Source of the DNA: Nakamurella alba
GTDB lineage: Bacteria > Actinomycetota > Actinomycetes > Mycobacteriales > Nakamurellaceae
Length of the DNA: 64,000 nucleotides
NCBI RefSeq assembly: GCF_009707545.1
Contig: NZ_WLYK01000008.1
Span: 1 to 64,000 of the forward strand
Direction of reading: 5' to 3'
Below the pieces are notes generated by a model that was given only the letters and a program-made list of their open reading frames with translations, was not told where the DNA came from and searched no databases. The position numbers and the translations under genes are program-made. Shown here piece after piece: positions 50,101 to 59,515 of this stretch (the stretch's first letter is position 1; each line of letters starts with the position of its first letter).

Positions 50101-51758
50101 GCGAGATCCGCGACACCGCCCGTGATCCGGGGGTGCCCGGCGAGCCGGTGACCGGACCGGCGGCGGTGGTGGCCGCCGAGGCAGTGACGGTGCCGGAACC
50201 GGACCCGGTCGTGACGGAGGGCACGATGCCGGTGGCGGCCACGGCGGCCACGGCGGCCACCGAAGCCACGGTGGCCTCCCCGGACCCCGAGGCGATCCCG
50301 CCCGGCGGGCTGGCCCGCGCCACCAGCCGCGGCGTCCTGGTCACCCTGGGCGGCCAGTGGGGCCGGACGGTCGTGCAGACCGTGTCCACCGTGCTGCTCG
50401 CCCGGCTGCTGGTGCCGGAGGACTTCGGCCTGGTGGCCATGGTCACCGCGATCGTCGGCGTCGCCGACCTGCTCCGCGACTTCGGCCTGTCCGGTGCGAT
50501 CGTCCAGGTCAAGAAGATCAGCAGCGAGCTCTGGTCGTCGCTGGTCTGGCTGTCGCTGGGGCTGGGTGCGATCTGCATGGTCGTGGTGGCCGCCTGCGCC
50601 CCGCTGATCGCCGCGCTGTACGGCGAGCCCCGGTTGACCGTGCTGGTGCTGGTCCTCTCGCCGGGCCTGCTGATCAACGGGCTCTGCATGCCGTTGCAGA
50701 CGAAACTGCAACGGGAGCTGCGGTTCTCCACCCTGGCGTCGATCGACGTGCTGTCGATGCTGTTCGGCGTGACGGCCTCGATCGCCGGTGCGCTGCTCGG
50801 CTGGGGTGTCTGGTCGCTGGTGCTGCTCACCGGCGTCGGCGTGGTGTACCGGTTGATCGCGCTGATCCGGGTGGCCTGGCCGAAGGTGGGCCGCCCGCGG
50901 ATCAACCGCGAGGTGATGCCCTTCGTCGGCACCGGCGCCAACATCTTCGGCGTGCAGCTGCTGAACTACGCGGCCCGCAACATCGACAACATCGTGGTCG
51001 GCCGGTTCGGCGGCGCCGCGCTGCTGGGTCTGTACTCGCGGGCCTACAACCTGCTGCTGCTGCCGCTGTCCCAGCTCAACGGACCGTTGACCCGGGTCGC
51101 GCTGCCGGTGCTCAGCCGGCTGCAGGACGACCACGAGCGCTACCGGCGCTACGTGCGCAGCGCGCTGCTGGTCATCGGCTACCTGGCCTGCCCGGTGTTC
51201 GCCGTCGCGGCCGGCGTCGCGGTGCCGCTCGTCGAGGTGCTGCTGGGCGACGAGTGGAGCCGGGCCGGCACCATCTTCAGTCTGCTGGCGATCGCCGGCG
51301 TGGCCCAGGCCTTCGGCAACATCCAGGGCTGGCTGTACATCTCGCTCGGCCGCACCCGCAAGCAGTTGGTGTACTACGTCGTGACCAGGCCGATCGTCAT
51401 CGCCTCGTTCTTCCTCGGCTACTGGTGGGACGAGGTGGAGGGGTTGGCGCTCTGCTACGGCGTCGTCTCCCTGCTGCTGCTCTGGCCGGGCTTCCGGATG
51501 GCGATCAGCGGGACGGCCGTCACCGGCGCGGATGTGCTGAAGCCGGTTCTCCGACCGGCCTCCCTCGCGGTACCGTGCTTCCTGGTGAGCTGGGGGGTCG
51601 CACACGTCGTCGGGGACATCGCGATCCTGCAACTGCTGGCCGGCGGACTCGCCGGCGTGCTCGTCCTGGCGTTGTTGTGCCTCCTCCCCGGCTTCCGCGG
51701 GGATGTGAAGCAGATCCTCGCCTTCGTGCGCACGGTGAGGAACCCCAGGAACGGATGA
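50097..51758 (+). CDS. Wzx-like polysaccharide flippase (lipopolysaccharide biosynthesis/MVF type)
   Basis: 553 residues. After a low-complexity cytoplasmic leader of about 75 residues (ATAATAATEAT) there are 12-14 membrane segments; LLARLLVPEDFGLVAMVTAIVGVADLLRDFGLSGAIVQ is the hallmark of the Wzx/RfbX family. It flips the undecaprenyl-linked unit across the membrane. Overlaps its neighbours by four bases on both sides. Confidence 0.9.
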   Translation: MSEIRDTARDPGVPGEPVTGPAAVVAAEAVTVPEPDPVVTEGTMPVAATAATAATEATVASPDPEAIPPGGLARATSRGVLVTLGGQWGRTVVQTVSTVLLARLLVPEDFGLVAMVTAIVGVADLLRDFGLSGAIVQVKKISSELWSSLVWLSLGLGAICMVVVAACAPLIAALYGEPRLTVLVLVLSPGLLINGLCMPLQTKLQRELRFSTLASIDVLSMLFGVTASIAGALLGWGVWSLVLLTGVGVVYRLIALIRVAWPKVGRPRINREVMPFVGTGANIFGVQLLNYAARNIDNIVVGRFGGAALLGLYSRAYNLLLLPLSQLNGPLTRVALPVLSRLQDDHERYRRYVRSALLVIGYLACPVFAVAAGVAVPLVEVLLGDEWSRAGTIFSLLAIAGVAQAFGNIQGWLYISLGRTRKQLVYYVVTRPIVIASFFLGYWWDEVEGLALCYGVVSLLLLWPGFRMAISGTAVTGADVLKPVLRPASLAVPCFLVSWGVAHVVGDIAILQLLAGGLAGVLVLALLCLLPGFRGDVKQILAFVRTVRNPRNG

Positions 51759-52681
51759 AGACGATGAGTGGTCCGCGCGACCGGCGGCGGGCGACCCGGC
51801 GGGTGCTGCCGGCCCTCGTGGCCGCGGTGGGTCTGCTGCTCGCCGCCTGCTCGTCGACGGACGGGACACCCACCCCGGCGCCCTCGACGTCCGCCGCGCC
51901 GGAGCCGTTCCTCACCGACGTGACGTCCGTGGCCGCGATGGGCGACTCCATCACCGCCGGGGTGAACGCCTGTGGCAAGCAGGGTGCGTGCGCCGCCGCT
52001 TCCTGGGCCACCGGATCCGACACCTCGGTGATGAGCCTGTCGTCCCGTATCGCCTCCCTCGCGGGCAGCGCGCCCGCGGTCTACAACGAGGCGCGTCCCG
52101 GCATCCGCGCCGCCCAGCTCGGCGACCAGCTGGACCAGGTGGTGAAGACCGCCCCCGGCCTGGTGGTGATCCTGGCCGGTGCGAACGACGCCTGCCGGAC
52201 CAGCATCGGCGTGGTGACCGGGGCCCAGGAGTTCGGCGAGTCCATCGGCGAGGTGCTGGACACGATCAGCACGGAGCTGCCGGACACCCACATCTTCATC
52301 ACCTCCATCCCGGACCTGCCGCAGCTGGTCGACCTGTTCGCGGACAGCGATGCGGCACATGCGGTCTGGTCCGACTTCGCGGGCTGTGCGTCGTTGCTGC
52401 AGAACGCGACCTCGACCGACAAGGCCGACGTCGACCGCCGGGCCGCGATCGGCCAGCGGATCGTGCAGTACAACGCGCAGATCGAGCAGCGGTGCCAGGA
52501 CCAGCCGCGCTGCACCTACGACGGCGGGGCGGTGCACGCCGCCCAGTTCTCGCAGCAGGACATCTCCACCGTGGACTACTTCCACCCCTCGGAGACCGGC
52601 CAGGGCAAGCTCGCCGAGGTCGCCTGGCAGGCGCTGCTCGGCGCCGCGGAGGAGTGCGCGGCGAGCGGCCGGACGTGCTGA
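51755..52681 (+). CDS. SGNH/GDSL hydrolase lipoprotein
   Basis: 308 residues. Signal peptide with lipobox LLAACS, then a short Thr/Pro linker. Catalytic blocks: AAMGDSITAG (Ser), ILAGANDAC (block III Asn) and VDYFHPSETGQ (Asp and His). Probably an esterase acting on acyl groups of the exported polysaccharide, opposite to the acyltransferases in the divergent operon. ATG overlaps the flippase stop; a second ATG lies three codons on. Confidence 0.88.
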   Translation: MKTMSGPRDRRRATRRVLPALVAAVGLLLAACSSTDGTPTPAPSTSAAPEPFLTDVTSVAAMGDSITAGVNACGKQGACAAASWATGSDTSVMSLSSRIASLAGSAPAVYNEARPGIRAAQLGDQLDQVVKTAPGLVVILAGANDACRTSIGVVTGAQEFGESIGEVLDTISTELPDTHIFITSIPDLPQLVDLFADSDAAHAVWSDFAGCASLLQNATSTDKADVDRRAAIGQRIVQYNAQIEQRCQDQPRCTYDGGAVHAAQFSQQDISTVDYFHPSETGQGKLAEVAWQALLGAAEECAASGRTC

Positions 52682-54027
52682 GCGACACCGCCGTGGCCGC
52701 CCCACCGCCGACCGGCCCCGGGCGGCGCCGCCGACGCTGGATGGCGGCCGCGGCGGTGATCGCCGCGCTGCTGGTGGCCGGCGGGATCGTGCTCGCCGTG
52801 CGGGATGTCGCGCCGACCAGTGTGAACCCGCCCGACTTCATCGCCGGTCCGGACCCGTCGACCTCGTCCACCAGTGCGACCAGGGCACCGACCGCCTCCG
52901 CCTCCGGAACGGCGTCCGCCACGGCGCCGGCCACCCCCTCCGCCTCCGCGTCCGTCGCACCCGGCGATGCGCTCTACGTGGCTCCGGGCAACCGCCAGGG
53001 CAGCTGCCGGGAGGACGACCCCTGCACCGTCGGGCGGGCGTTCGCCGACCTGCGTGATCATCCGGACAGCGCCTCCGGGATCCTGCTCACCGCCGGCGAC
53101 TACGGCGTGCTCGAGATCGCGGCGTCGTCGGTGACCGAGGACGGCCGGGTGCTGATCGGTGTCGCCGACGGTGCGGACGTGTCCATCGACCGGCTGAATG
53201 TGCTGTCGCCGAACACCACCTGGACCGGGATCACCGTCACCGGCGTGCTCTACCTGCGACCGTCCGCGGTCGGCACGATCCTGGACGGGGTGACCGTCGA
53301 GCAGGGCGGCCTCTTCGTCCGCTCCGGCGACACCGTGGTCCGCAACTCGGTGTTCCGCGACGGGAGTTCGCTGGACGGCATCCAGATCGGCAACGGGGCG
53401 TCCGGGGTGCGGATCGAGAACAACGTCATCCGCGACTACAACCAGCAGGGCGACACCCAGTACCACTCCGACTGCATCCAGGTGTTCGACGCCAGTGACG
53501 TCACCATCGTCGGCAATCGGATAGCGAACTGCTCCAACGCCGGGATCATCCTGTCGCACGGCAGCGGCAAGGGCATCGACGGACTGGTCATCGAGTCCAA
53601 CTGGGTCCAGGGGTGTGTGGTGCGCGGCGACGCCTGCCGCGGCGGCTCCGCCCTGGACATCCGGGAGAGCTCGGCGGTGGGCATGGTGGTCCGGAACAAC
53701 ACCGTGCTCAACGGATCGGTCCGGATCGGCACCCAACCCGATGCGGTCTTCGACCGCAACATCATCGACTACCTGTCGTCCTGCGACTCCGCCATGACCA
53801 ACACCATCGTCCAACGCTGGAACCCGGGGCTGTGCAGTCAGCCGGATGCGTTGGGCAGCAACGGGAACCGGATGGGGGAGGTGCCCGTGGCGGACGCCGT
53901 CGCCGGCGACCTGACCCCCACCGACCCGGCCTCCGTGCTGATCAGCCCGGTCGGTGGGGAGCCGGCGGCCGCCGGCATCGACGGCTCACCCCTGCCCGCC
54001 GATGTCGCCGGAGCCAGCGCAGGCTGA
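52675..54027 (+). CDS. Membrane-anchored beta-helix protein
   Basis: 450 residues. One N-terminal membrane segment (about 24-42, after RRRRR) acts as anchor; Ser/Thr/Ala linker about 55-95; parallel beta-helix about 100-440 with GVTVEQGGLFVRSGDTVVRNSVF, VRIENNVIRDYNQQG, YHSDCIQVFDASDVTIVGN. It is a paralogue of the protein at 36255-37850 but lacks the Ig-like domain. Likely a lyase, epimerase or binder of the polymer made here. GTG at 52675 overlaps the hydrolase stop by seven bases. Confidence 0.82.
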   Translation: MLSDTAVAAPPPTGPGRRRRRWMAAAAVIAALLVAGGIVLAVRDVAPTSVNPPDFIAGPDPSTSSTSATRAPTASASGTASATAPATPSASASVAPGDALYVAPGNRQGSCREDDPCTVGRAFADLRDHPDSASGILLTAGDYGVLEIAASSVTEDGRVLIGVADGADVSIDRLNVLSPNTTWTGITVTGVLYLRPSAVGTILDGVTVEQGGLFVRSGDTVVRNSVFRDGSSLDGIQIGNGASGVRIENNVIRDYNQQGDTQYHSDCIQVFDASDVTIVGNRIANCSNAGIILSHGSGKGIDGLVIESNWVQGCVVRGDACRGGSALDIRESSAVGMVVRNNTVLNGSVRIGTQPDAVFDRNIIDYLSSCDSAMTNTIVQRWNPGLCSQPDALGSNGNRMGEVPVADAVAGDLTPTDPASVLISPVGGEPAAAGIDGSPLPADVAGASAG

Positions 54028-54066
54028 ACATGGCGGCCCGGGGGCCGCGGGTCGCTCGTCCTTGAT

Positions 54067-54264
54067 GGAATCCCGCGTTCTGCGCTTCTCGCACTCTGCT
54101 CGTTCCTCGCGCCGTGCTGCGATGCTCGACCGCACGATTCCGACGAGCGACCGGGCATCCGCCTGAGCAGGAAACGACCGGTCGTTGTTCCCGGGATCGT
54201 GCGGTCGAGCATCGAGTCGTAGCGAGGAACGAGCGTAGGCGAGACGCGCAGGACGCGGGATCCC
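54067..54264. repeat. Long imperfect inverted repeat between convergent operons
   Basis: Left arm 54067-54138 and right arm 54196-54264 pair over about 70 bases (GATGCTCGACCGCACGAT against ATCGTGCGGTCGAGCATC is perfect; the outer part is about 80 %). The loop contains a perfect 14-base palindrome AACGACCGGTCGTT at 54173-54186. It fills the gap between two converging exopolysaccharide operons. May be a bidirectional terminator or a small non-autonomous element; no target-site duplication was found. Confidence 0.88.
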
Positions 54265-54319
54265 TTCCGGGGAACAACGGCCCGCGAGCGCCAGCTCGCA
54301 ATGTTTCTGTCCCTCTACC

Positions 54320-55165
54320 TCAACTCTTCCAGAGGTCGCGGGGGAAGGCGGCGAGGAGGGGCTGGGCGGACCAGGCGGGGGGCTGCGCACCGCCCATCGC
54401 GACGGCCCGCTCGACGGTCGGGGCGAAGGCCCCCTCCGGTGCGCGCCCGGTCCCGAGCAGGTAATCCTCGTACTTGAAGGCCGACTCCTCCGGCGACACC
54501 ACGGCTCTCGCCGGGATCCCGAAGGCCTCGGCAACGATGACGCCGTGCAGCGAGGACCCGACGACCAACCGGCTCTGCACGATCCGCTTGATCACCGACC
54601 ACAGCTCGTCGCGCGGTGACACGGTGTCCTTGGTGCGCGGCGCCGACCGCAGGTCGTTCAGATTGGGGACCACGGTCAGGTCGTGCTTTTTGGTCTTCGC
54701 CCACTCGGTGACCTCGGGGCGCAGGTACGGCAGCAGCAGCCCGGGATCCCCGTAGACCTCGGGGACGTCGAGACCGAAGCGGTCCTGCAGGAGCGCCCGG
54801 GACTGCGGCCCGCGGACCGCCCGGACGTCCAGGCCCTCGAGCCGGTAGGTGCCCGGATCGACCTTGCCGTTCACGCCGGCGCCCCAGACGACATCGCCCG
54901 GTCGGGAGAACTGGAGGATCGAGCCGATGGCGAACAGCCGCCGGCGGGCGGCGTCCCCCTGCGGCGGGGTACCGCCGAAGCGGTCGATCATGCCCTTGAC
55001 GACGACCGGGCCGAGCAGGTCGCCGAAGTTGTCCACCGGGCGGAAACGCAGCGCACGCCGACCCCAGATGTTGGTCTTGCGCTCGGGATTCCAGAACATC
55101 ACCGGGATCCCGGCGACGACCGCCTCCCGGGTCTGGTCCGGCACCGCCACGGGAGTCGACGTCAC
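54320..55165 (-). CDS. Polysaccharide pyruvyl transferase family protein
   Basis: 281 residues. VDNFGDLLGPVVVKGMIDRFGG, VVWGAGVNGK, VYGDPGLLLPYL and the near-universal SSLHGVIVAEAFGIPA (S-x-H-G) define the family. It would add a pyruvate ketal to a sugar of the repeat unit from phosphoenolpyruvate, giving a negative charge. Last gene of a three-gene minus-strand operon; GTG at 55165 overlaps the GT2 stop by four bases. Confidence 0.9.
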   Translation of the reverse strand: MTSTPVAVPDQTREAVVAGIPVMFWNPERKTNIWGRRALRFRPVDNFGDLLGPVVVKGMIDRFGGTPPQGDAARRRLFAIGSILQFSRPGDVVWGAGVNGKVDPGTYRLEGLDVRAVRGPQSRALLQDRFGLDVPEVYGDPGLLLPYLRPEVTEWAKTKKHDLTVVPNLNDLRSAPRTKDTVSPRDELWSVIKRIVQSRLVVGSSLHGVIVAEAFGIPARAVVSPEESAFKYEDYLLGTGRAPEGAFAPTVERAVAMGGAQPPAWSAQPLLAAFPRDLWKS

Positions 55166-56118
55166 GAGGCCGCTCGAGCGGAGATGTCGTCGTCGACGCT
55201 GCGCTGTTCGGGCAGGGCGACCGCGCGGTCCGCCGGCCGGACCGGAGCGGCGATGCGCGGACGTGACGGCGAGACACCGTGCCGCAGGAAGAATTTCAGC
55301 GCCGATCGCAGGTGCCGGCGGGCGAGAGGATTGACCAGCAGCGCGGCCACGCCGCCCTTCGCCGAGGCGCGCGACCACAGGTGGCGGCACTGCACGCCGG
55401 GCAGCTGGTGCACGCGCCAACCGCGCTGCCAGAACTGCAGGCACCAGTCGACGTCCTCGAAGTAGAGGAAGTAGGACTCGTCCATCGGGCCGACCTCGAC
55501 CGCTGCCGACCGACGCACCAGCATCGCGGCGCCCATCAACCAGTCCGCCTCGAGCGGCACGTCGTGCGTCCGCGCATGCGAGACCTCGTGCACCATCTCG
55601 AACCGCTCGAGCTCGGCGCGGCCACGCCCGGTCCGGGAGCCGAGCGGGGTGCGGCGGTAGGCGATGGTCGACGGCCGGTAGAACCGGAACGCGGTCGTCT
55701 GGTGGTGGTCGTCCCCGCCCAGCACCCCGGGCCCGACGATGCCGACGTCCGGGTGCTCGTCGAGGTGCGCCACCAGCCGGGGGAGGAGCTCGTCGGTGAC
55801 CTGGATGTCGGCGTTGAGGACCAGCACGTACGGCCGGTCGGTGACCGCGAGGCCGGCGTTGACCAGGGCGGCGTAGCCGCAGTTCGAAGCGAACGGCACG
55901 TAGCGCGTTCCGGGCAGGTGCTCGTCGACCAGCGCGGCGGTGTGCGGCTCCGCGTCGGAGTCGGCGACGACGACCTCGAGGTGCTGCGCTCCCGGCAGGC
56001 CGGCGATGGTGTCGAGACAGGCGAGCAGCTCGTCCTGGGCGCGGTAGTGGGTGATCACCACGGAGACGCGGCCGGTCACCTGGGACCGACCCGACACCGG
56101 ATCCGGAGTGGCTCTCAT
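55162..56118 (-). CDS. Glycosyltransferase family 2, rhamnosyltransferase-like
   Basis: 318 residues. SVVITHYRAQDELLACLDTI, VVVADSDAEP, YVLVLNADIQV and YFLYFEDVDWCLQFWQRGW. ATG at 56118 follows GAGGTG; the open frame runs further up but without family match. Confidence 0.9.
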   Translation of the reverse strand: MRATPDPVSGRSQVTGRVSVVITHYRAQDELLACLDTIAGLPGAQHLEVVVADSDAEPHTAALVDEHLPGTRYVPFASNCGYAALVNAGLAVTDRPYVLVLNADIQVTDELLPRLVAHLDEHPDVGIVGPGVLGGDDHHQTTAFRFYRPSTIAYRRTPLGSRTGRGRAELERFEMVHEVSHARTHDVPLEADWLMGAAMLVRRSAAVEVGPMDESYFLYFEDVDWCLQFWQRGWRVHQLPGVQCRHLWSRASAKGGVAALLVNPLARRHLRSALKFFLRHGVSPSRPRIAAPVRPADRAVALPEQRSVDDDISARAAS

Positions 56119-56135
56119 CGTCGTCACCTCTCGCT

Positions 56136-57113
56136 TCACAACCTGGCCGAAGGGCCGGGCGACCCGATCAGTTCGAACGGTGGGGGTACGTCCAGGCGGA
56201 CGGTGCTCATGCCCGCCGCCCGGGCCAGCAGCTGCTCGTCGAGTTCCTCGACGTGGGCCATGACCGCGAGACCGCGCCGCTGCAGCTCGCTCGCGATCTG
56301 CAGCTGGTGGTCGTCGATGTGCTCGTCGTGCCGGGCGAGCCGGGGCACGAGTACCGGGGTCTTCCCGTGCTCCATCGCGGACAGCGCAGCTCCGGTACCG
56401 GAGTGCGAGATCACCAGGTCCGCCTCGGCGATCGCCATGTTCAACTCGTGGTGCGGGACGCTCTCCCTGCCCTCGATCCCGAGCGCGCTGACGTCCGAAC
56501 GCCCTGTCTGCCAGAGCACCTCGCGATCCCCGAGCAGCGGGACGAGCGCTGTGAGCAGCCGCTCGAACCCGTAGGACTCGGTGGTCCCCACGGTGACGAC
56601 CACCTTCCGGACCCGGTCGAAATCGGTGGACGGCACGGCCGGGCCGACGTCGTACTGGTCGAAGGTCGACCCGCGGTACTGCCAGCGCGGGCCGGACCAC
56701 GCCGGGTACTGCGTGTAGGTCTGCACCGACCGGACCCGCTGCAGGATCTTGCCGGACATCGACGGGCCGTCGGCGCGGGCCGCGGTCTCGATGAAGTGGC
56801 TGGGCACACCCTTGCGGGCGGCCAGCGGCAGGAAGGAGACGGCCAGGCTGGACCCGGTGCTCACGGCCAGGTCGAAACGCTCGGAGCGCAGCATCCGGCG
56901 GGCGAGTGCGGCATTGCGGATGGTGCCCGGGATGTCACGGGGAGCCGCGTACCGGGCGAACTGCACGTCACGGCCCTCGAGCAGACTCCGGGAGAGGCCG
57001 GTGTCGAAGGTCACCCACAACTGGTCCTCCGGCGCGATCCCCATCCGGCCGGCCAGGGTGAAGAGCTGCTTCAGATGCCCGCCGCCGGAGCACACCAGCA
57101 GGATCCTGCCCAT
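56136..57113 (-). CDS. PssD/PssE-type fused glycosyltransferase (GT28, Alg14-Alg13 like)
   Basis: 325 residues. N-terminal half like Alg14/PssD (LLVCSGGGHLKQLFTLAG, FIETAARADG), C-terminal half like Alg13/PssE (KVVVTVGTTESYGFERLL, EADLVISHSGTGAALSAMEHGKTPVLVPR). In most bacteria the two are separate genes; here they are fused. It should add the second sugar to the polyprenyl-linked primer made by the WcaJ-like enzyme encoded next door on the other strand. ATG at 57113 after GGAGG. Confidence 0.9.
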   Translation of the reverse strand: MGRILLVCSGGGHLKQLFTLAGRMGIAPEDQLWVTFDTGLSRSLLEGRDVQFARYAAPRDIPGTIRNAALARRMLRSERFDLAVSTGSSLAVSFLPLAARKGVPSHFIETAARADGPSMSGKILQRVRSVQTYTQYPAWSGPRWQYRGSTFDQYDVGPAVPSTDFDRVRKVVVTVGTTESYGFERLLTALVPLLGDREVLWQTGRSDVSALGIEGRESVPHHELNMAIAEADLVISHSGTGAALSAMEHGKTPVLVPRLARHDEHIDDHQLQIASELQRRGLAVMAHVEELDEQLLARAAGMSTVRLDVPPPFELIGSPGPSARL

Positions 57114-57835
57114 CCTCCGGTCCTCCTGCCGCTTGTGATGTCCGTTCGGCGAACGGAACGTCGGTCATCGACGACAGCCCTGTCGAGGTGCAGGAGGAAT
57201 TGCGAGCGATTTCTTCCCCGACAATTCCTGGAACAGGTTCCGGCACCTATCGGAACCACTTCCCAGGGCTGGGAAGGACCGATACACGCCGACCCCGTGC
57301 AACCTTTGGGACGGACCATATCGTGCGGGGCTGCCCGGGCGGAAGGTGCGACCGGAGGAGTGAAGGCGGACAGATCGTCGAATCGACGATTTGAAATCCA
57401 CTCGTTCGGCGCAGTCGTCACATGTTCGTCATGTTCGAACCCCGGTCGGAGCAGCCGCACGTGCGAATCGTGACGCCCCTGCTCTGCCGCTGCCCGGACC
57501 TCGTTGGGGCCGAAAGGGTGTTGGTCAAGCCCGCTGTGACCCGGTCCGGTATGCCCGCAGGTGGTACCGATGTCCTCGAAGCGAGCCTCGGTCGGGCAAC
57601 GCTCCCACGATGGTGTGATTCGCCTAATGTTCATCTCCGGCCTTTCGCAACAACGTTTTCGGCGAACGGATGAATCGCGGCCGACCGCTGTGGAACCTGT
57701 CACCTTTACACCTCCAATCGCGTGCCGATACCGTTGGAACCCGGTCGAGAACATGGCCCTCGCGCAACGGTGCTCCCTCCCAGGTGTCGGCGCCGCCGCG
57801 CGTCGTCGGTGCCGTCGAGACTCCGAGGTGGACGT
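57114..57835. promoter_or_regulatory. 722-bp divergent control region of pssDE-like operon and wcaJ-like gene
   Basis: No gene. Contains two perfect palindromes: TCCGTTC-GGC-GAACGGA at 57141-57157 and ATCGTCG-AAT-CGACGAT at 57374-57390; a partial copy of the first (TTTTCGGCGAACGGAT) at 57656-57671. CATGTTCGTCATGTTCG at 57421-57437 is a short direct repeat. Lower GC than the flanks. GAGGTGGA before 57836 is the ribosome site of the next gene. Confidence 0.45.
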
Positions 57836-59515
57836 ATGGAAGAGACGGTCGTGTCCGGTGCGCCGGCGACTGCCCTCCCCGAGCAGTACGTGCCGGGTCT
57901 GGTGAAGCCGTCGCGCAGCAGTGCGCCGGTGCTCCCTGCCCAGCAACCCGCGGTCGGCCTGTTGGCCCGCGCCGATCTCCGGAAGTCGCTGCCTGCAACG
58001 GATGTCGATCCGGAGCCGGCGCCGCTTCCGGATCCTGTCGGCGGGCCCGCCCCACGGGTGGATCCGGGCGAGGGTGCCGCCGGCTACCTCCGTCGCGTGG
58101 TCATCGGCGACGTGGTGGTGGTGGCGGCGGCCGTCGCGGCCGGCGCGGTCTTCCGGTTCGGACTGGAACAGGCGCGGCTGAGTTCGACCGGCGCCTTCCG
58201 TACTTGGTCCTACGCCGCCGTCGGCGTCGCGATCGGCATCGCCTGGCTGTTGTCGCTCGCGATGAACGGCACCTGGCGCCGCGAGCCCCCGGCACCGGAT
58301 GCGATCGACCTGCGCAAGGTGGTCCGCTCGACGCTGGTGCTCTTCGCCGTCGTCACTGCCGTGGACTACGCCCTCAACATCCAGGTGGCGCGCGGGTTCC
58401 TCTTCGTCACGCTCCCGCTGGGGCTGCTCGGCATGGTCGGCCTCCGTCTCTACTGGCGCCACTGGATGCGGCGACGGTGGGCCCGCGGTCTCGACCTGAT
58501 CGAGACCCTGGTGGTGGGCGGCCGGATCAGTGCGGTGACGCTGGCCGACCAGTTCCGGCGCGCCTCGGCCTGGGGCTACCGGGTGTGCGGCCTGTGTGTG
58601 CACGGCGGTGGCCGGCGTGATCTGGAGGACGGCGGTGCCGGCTCCGACCACGCGACCCTGGGTGGCTTCCCGGTGCTCGGTGCGCTGGAGGACGTGCAGG
58701 CCGCGGTCGCGGCGTCCGGCGCCAGCACCGTGGTGATCGCCTCGACCGACGGATTCGGGTCCGCCCACGTCCGCAAGTTGTCCTGGGCGCTGGAAGGCAC
58801 CGGCGTCCGGCTGGTCCTCGCGCCGTCGATGCACGACGTGGCCGGCCAGCGGATCCGGTTGCGCCCGGTGGCCGGGATCCCGCTGATGCATGTCAGCCAG
58901 GCGAGCTTCCACGGCCCGAAGCTCGTCGCGAAGACCGCGGTGGACCTCATCGGCGCGTTCATCGGGCTGGTGCTGCTCTCCCCGGTGATGATCGCGCTCG
59001 CGGTGGCCGTGCGCTCCGGCGACGGCGGTCCGGTGTTCTTCCGGCAGGAGCGGGTCGGGCTGGACGGCCGCACCTTCCGGATGTGGAAGTTCCGCAGCAT
59101 GTGCGTGGACGCCGAGGCCCGGCTGGCCGCATTGCGGGCCTCCTCCGACGGCAACGACATGCTCTTCAAGATGAAGGACGACCCGCGGGTCACCCGCATC
59201 GGCCGGGTCATGCGCCGCTACTCGCTGGACGAGATCCCGCAGCTGTTCAACGTCCTCGCCGGGCAGATGAGCCTGGTCGGACCCCGGCCGCCGTTGGTCT
59301 CCGAGGTCGCGCAGTACGACGACGACGTCAGCCGCCGGTTGATGGTCAAGCCCGGGATGACCGGACTCTGGCAGGTGTCCGGCCGCTCCGACCTGAGCTG
59401 GGCCGAGAGCGTCCGGCTGGATCTGTACTACGTCGAGAACTGGTCCCCGATGAGCGATCTCGTCATCATGGCGCAGACCGTCCGGGTCATGCTCTCCTCC
59501 CGCGGGGCCTACTGA
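57836..59515 (+). CDS. Exopolysaccharide polyprenyl glycosylphosphotransferase (WcaJ-like)
   Basis: 559 residues. Four membrane segments in the first half (about 85-215), a nucleotide-binding-like middle (RDLEDGGAGSDHATLGGFPVLGALEDV), a fifth membrane segment near 370, then the catalytic bacterial sugar transferase domain: FFRQERVGLDGRTFRMWKFRSM, RYSLDEIPQLFNVL, MSLVGPRPPLVSE and KPGMTGLWQVSGRS. It transfers hexose-1-phosphate to undecaprenyl phosphate, the first step of repeat-unit synthesis. Stands alone, divergent from the PssDE-type gene. Confidence 0.94.
   Translation: MEETVVSGAPATALPEQYVPGLVKPSRSSAPVLPAQQPAVGLLARADLRKSLPATDVDPEPAPLPDPVGGPAPRVDPGEGAAGYLRRVVIGDVVVVAAAVAAGAVFRFGLEQARLSSTGAFRTWSYAAVGVAIGIAWLLSLAMNGTWRREPPAPDAIDLRKVVRSTLVLFAVVTAVDYALNIQVARGFLFVTLPLGLLGMVGLRLYWRHWMRRRWARGLDLIETLVVGGRISAVTLADQFRRASAWGYRVCGLCVHGGGRRDLEDGGAGSDHATLGGFPVLGALEDVQAAVAASGASTVVIASTDGFGSAHVRKLSWALEGTGVRLVLAPSMHDVAGQRIRLRPVAGIPLMHVSQASFHGPKLVAKTAVDLIGAFIGLVLLSPVMIALAVAVRSGDGGPVFFRQERVGLDGRTFRMWKFRSMCVDAEARLAALRASSDGNDMLFKMKDDPRVTRIGRVMRRYSLDEIPQLFNVLAGQMSLVGPRPPLVSEVAQYDDDVSRRLMVKPGMTGLWQVSGRSDLSWAESVRLDLYYVENWSPMSDLVIMAQTVRVMLSSRGAY

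Noticed and set aside
54067..54264. Insertion sequence remnant
   Set aside because: Inverted arms are present but there is no transposase fragment and no visible target-site duplication; kept as an inverted repeat of unknown nature.
57165..57673. Small genes in the divergent gap before the wcaJ-like gene
   Set aside because: Several short frames overlap on both strands, none with ribosome site, coding bias or recognisable product.
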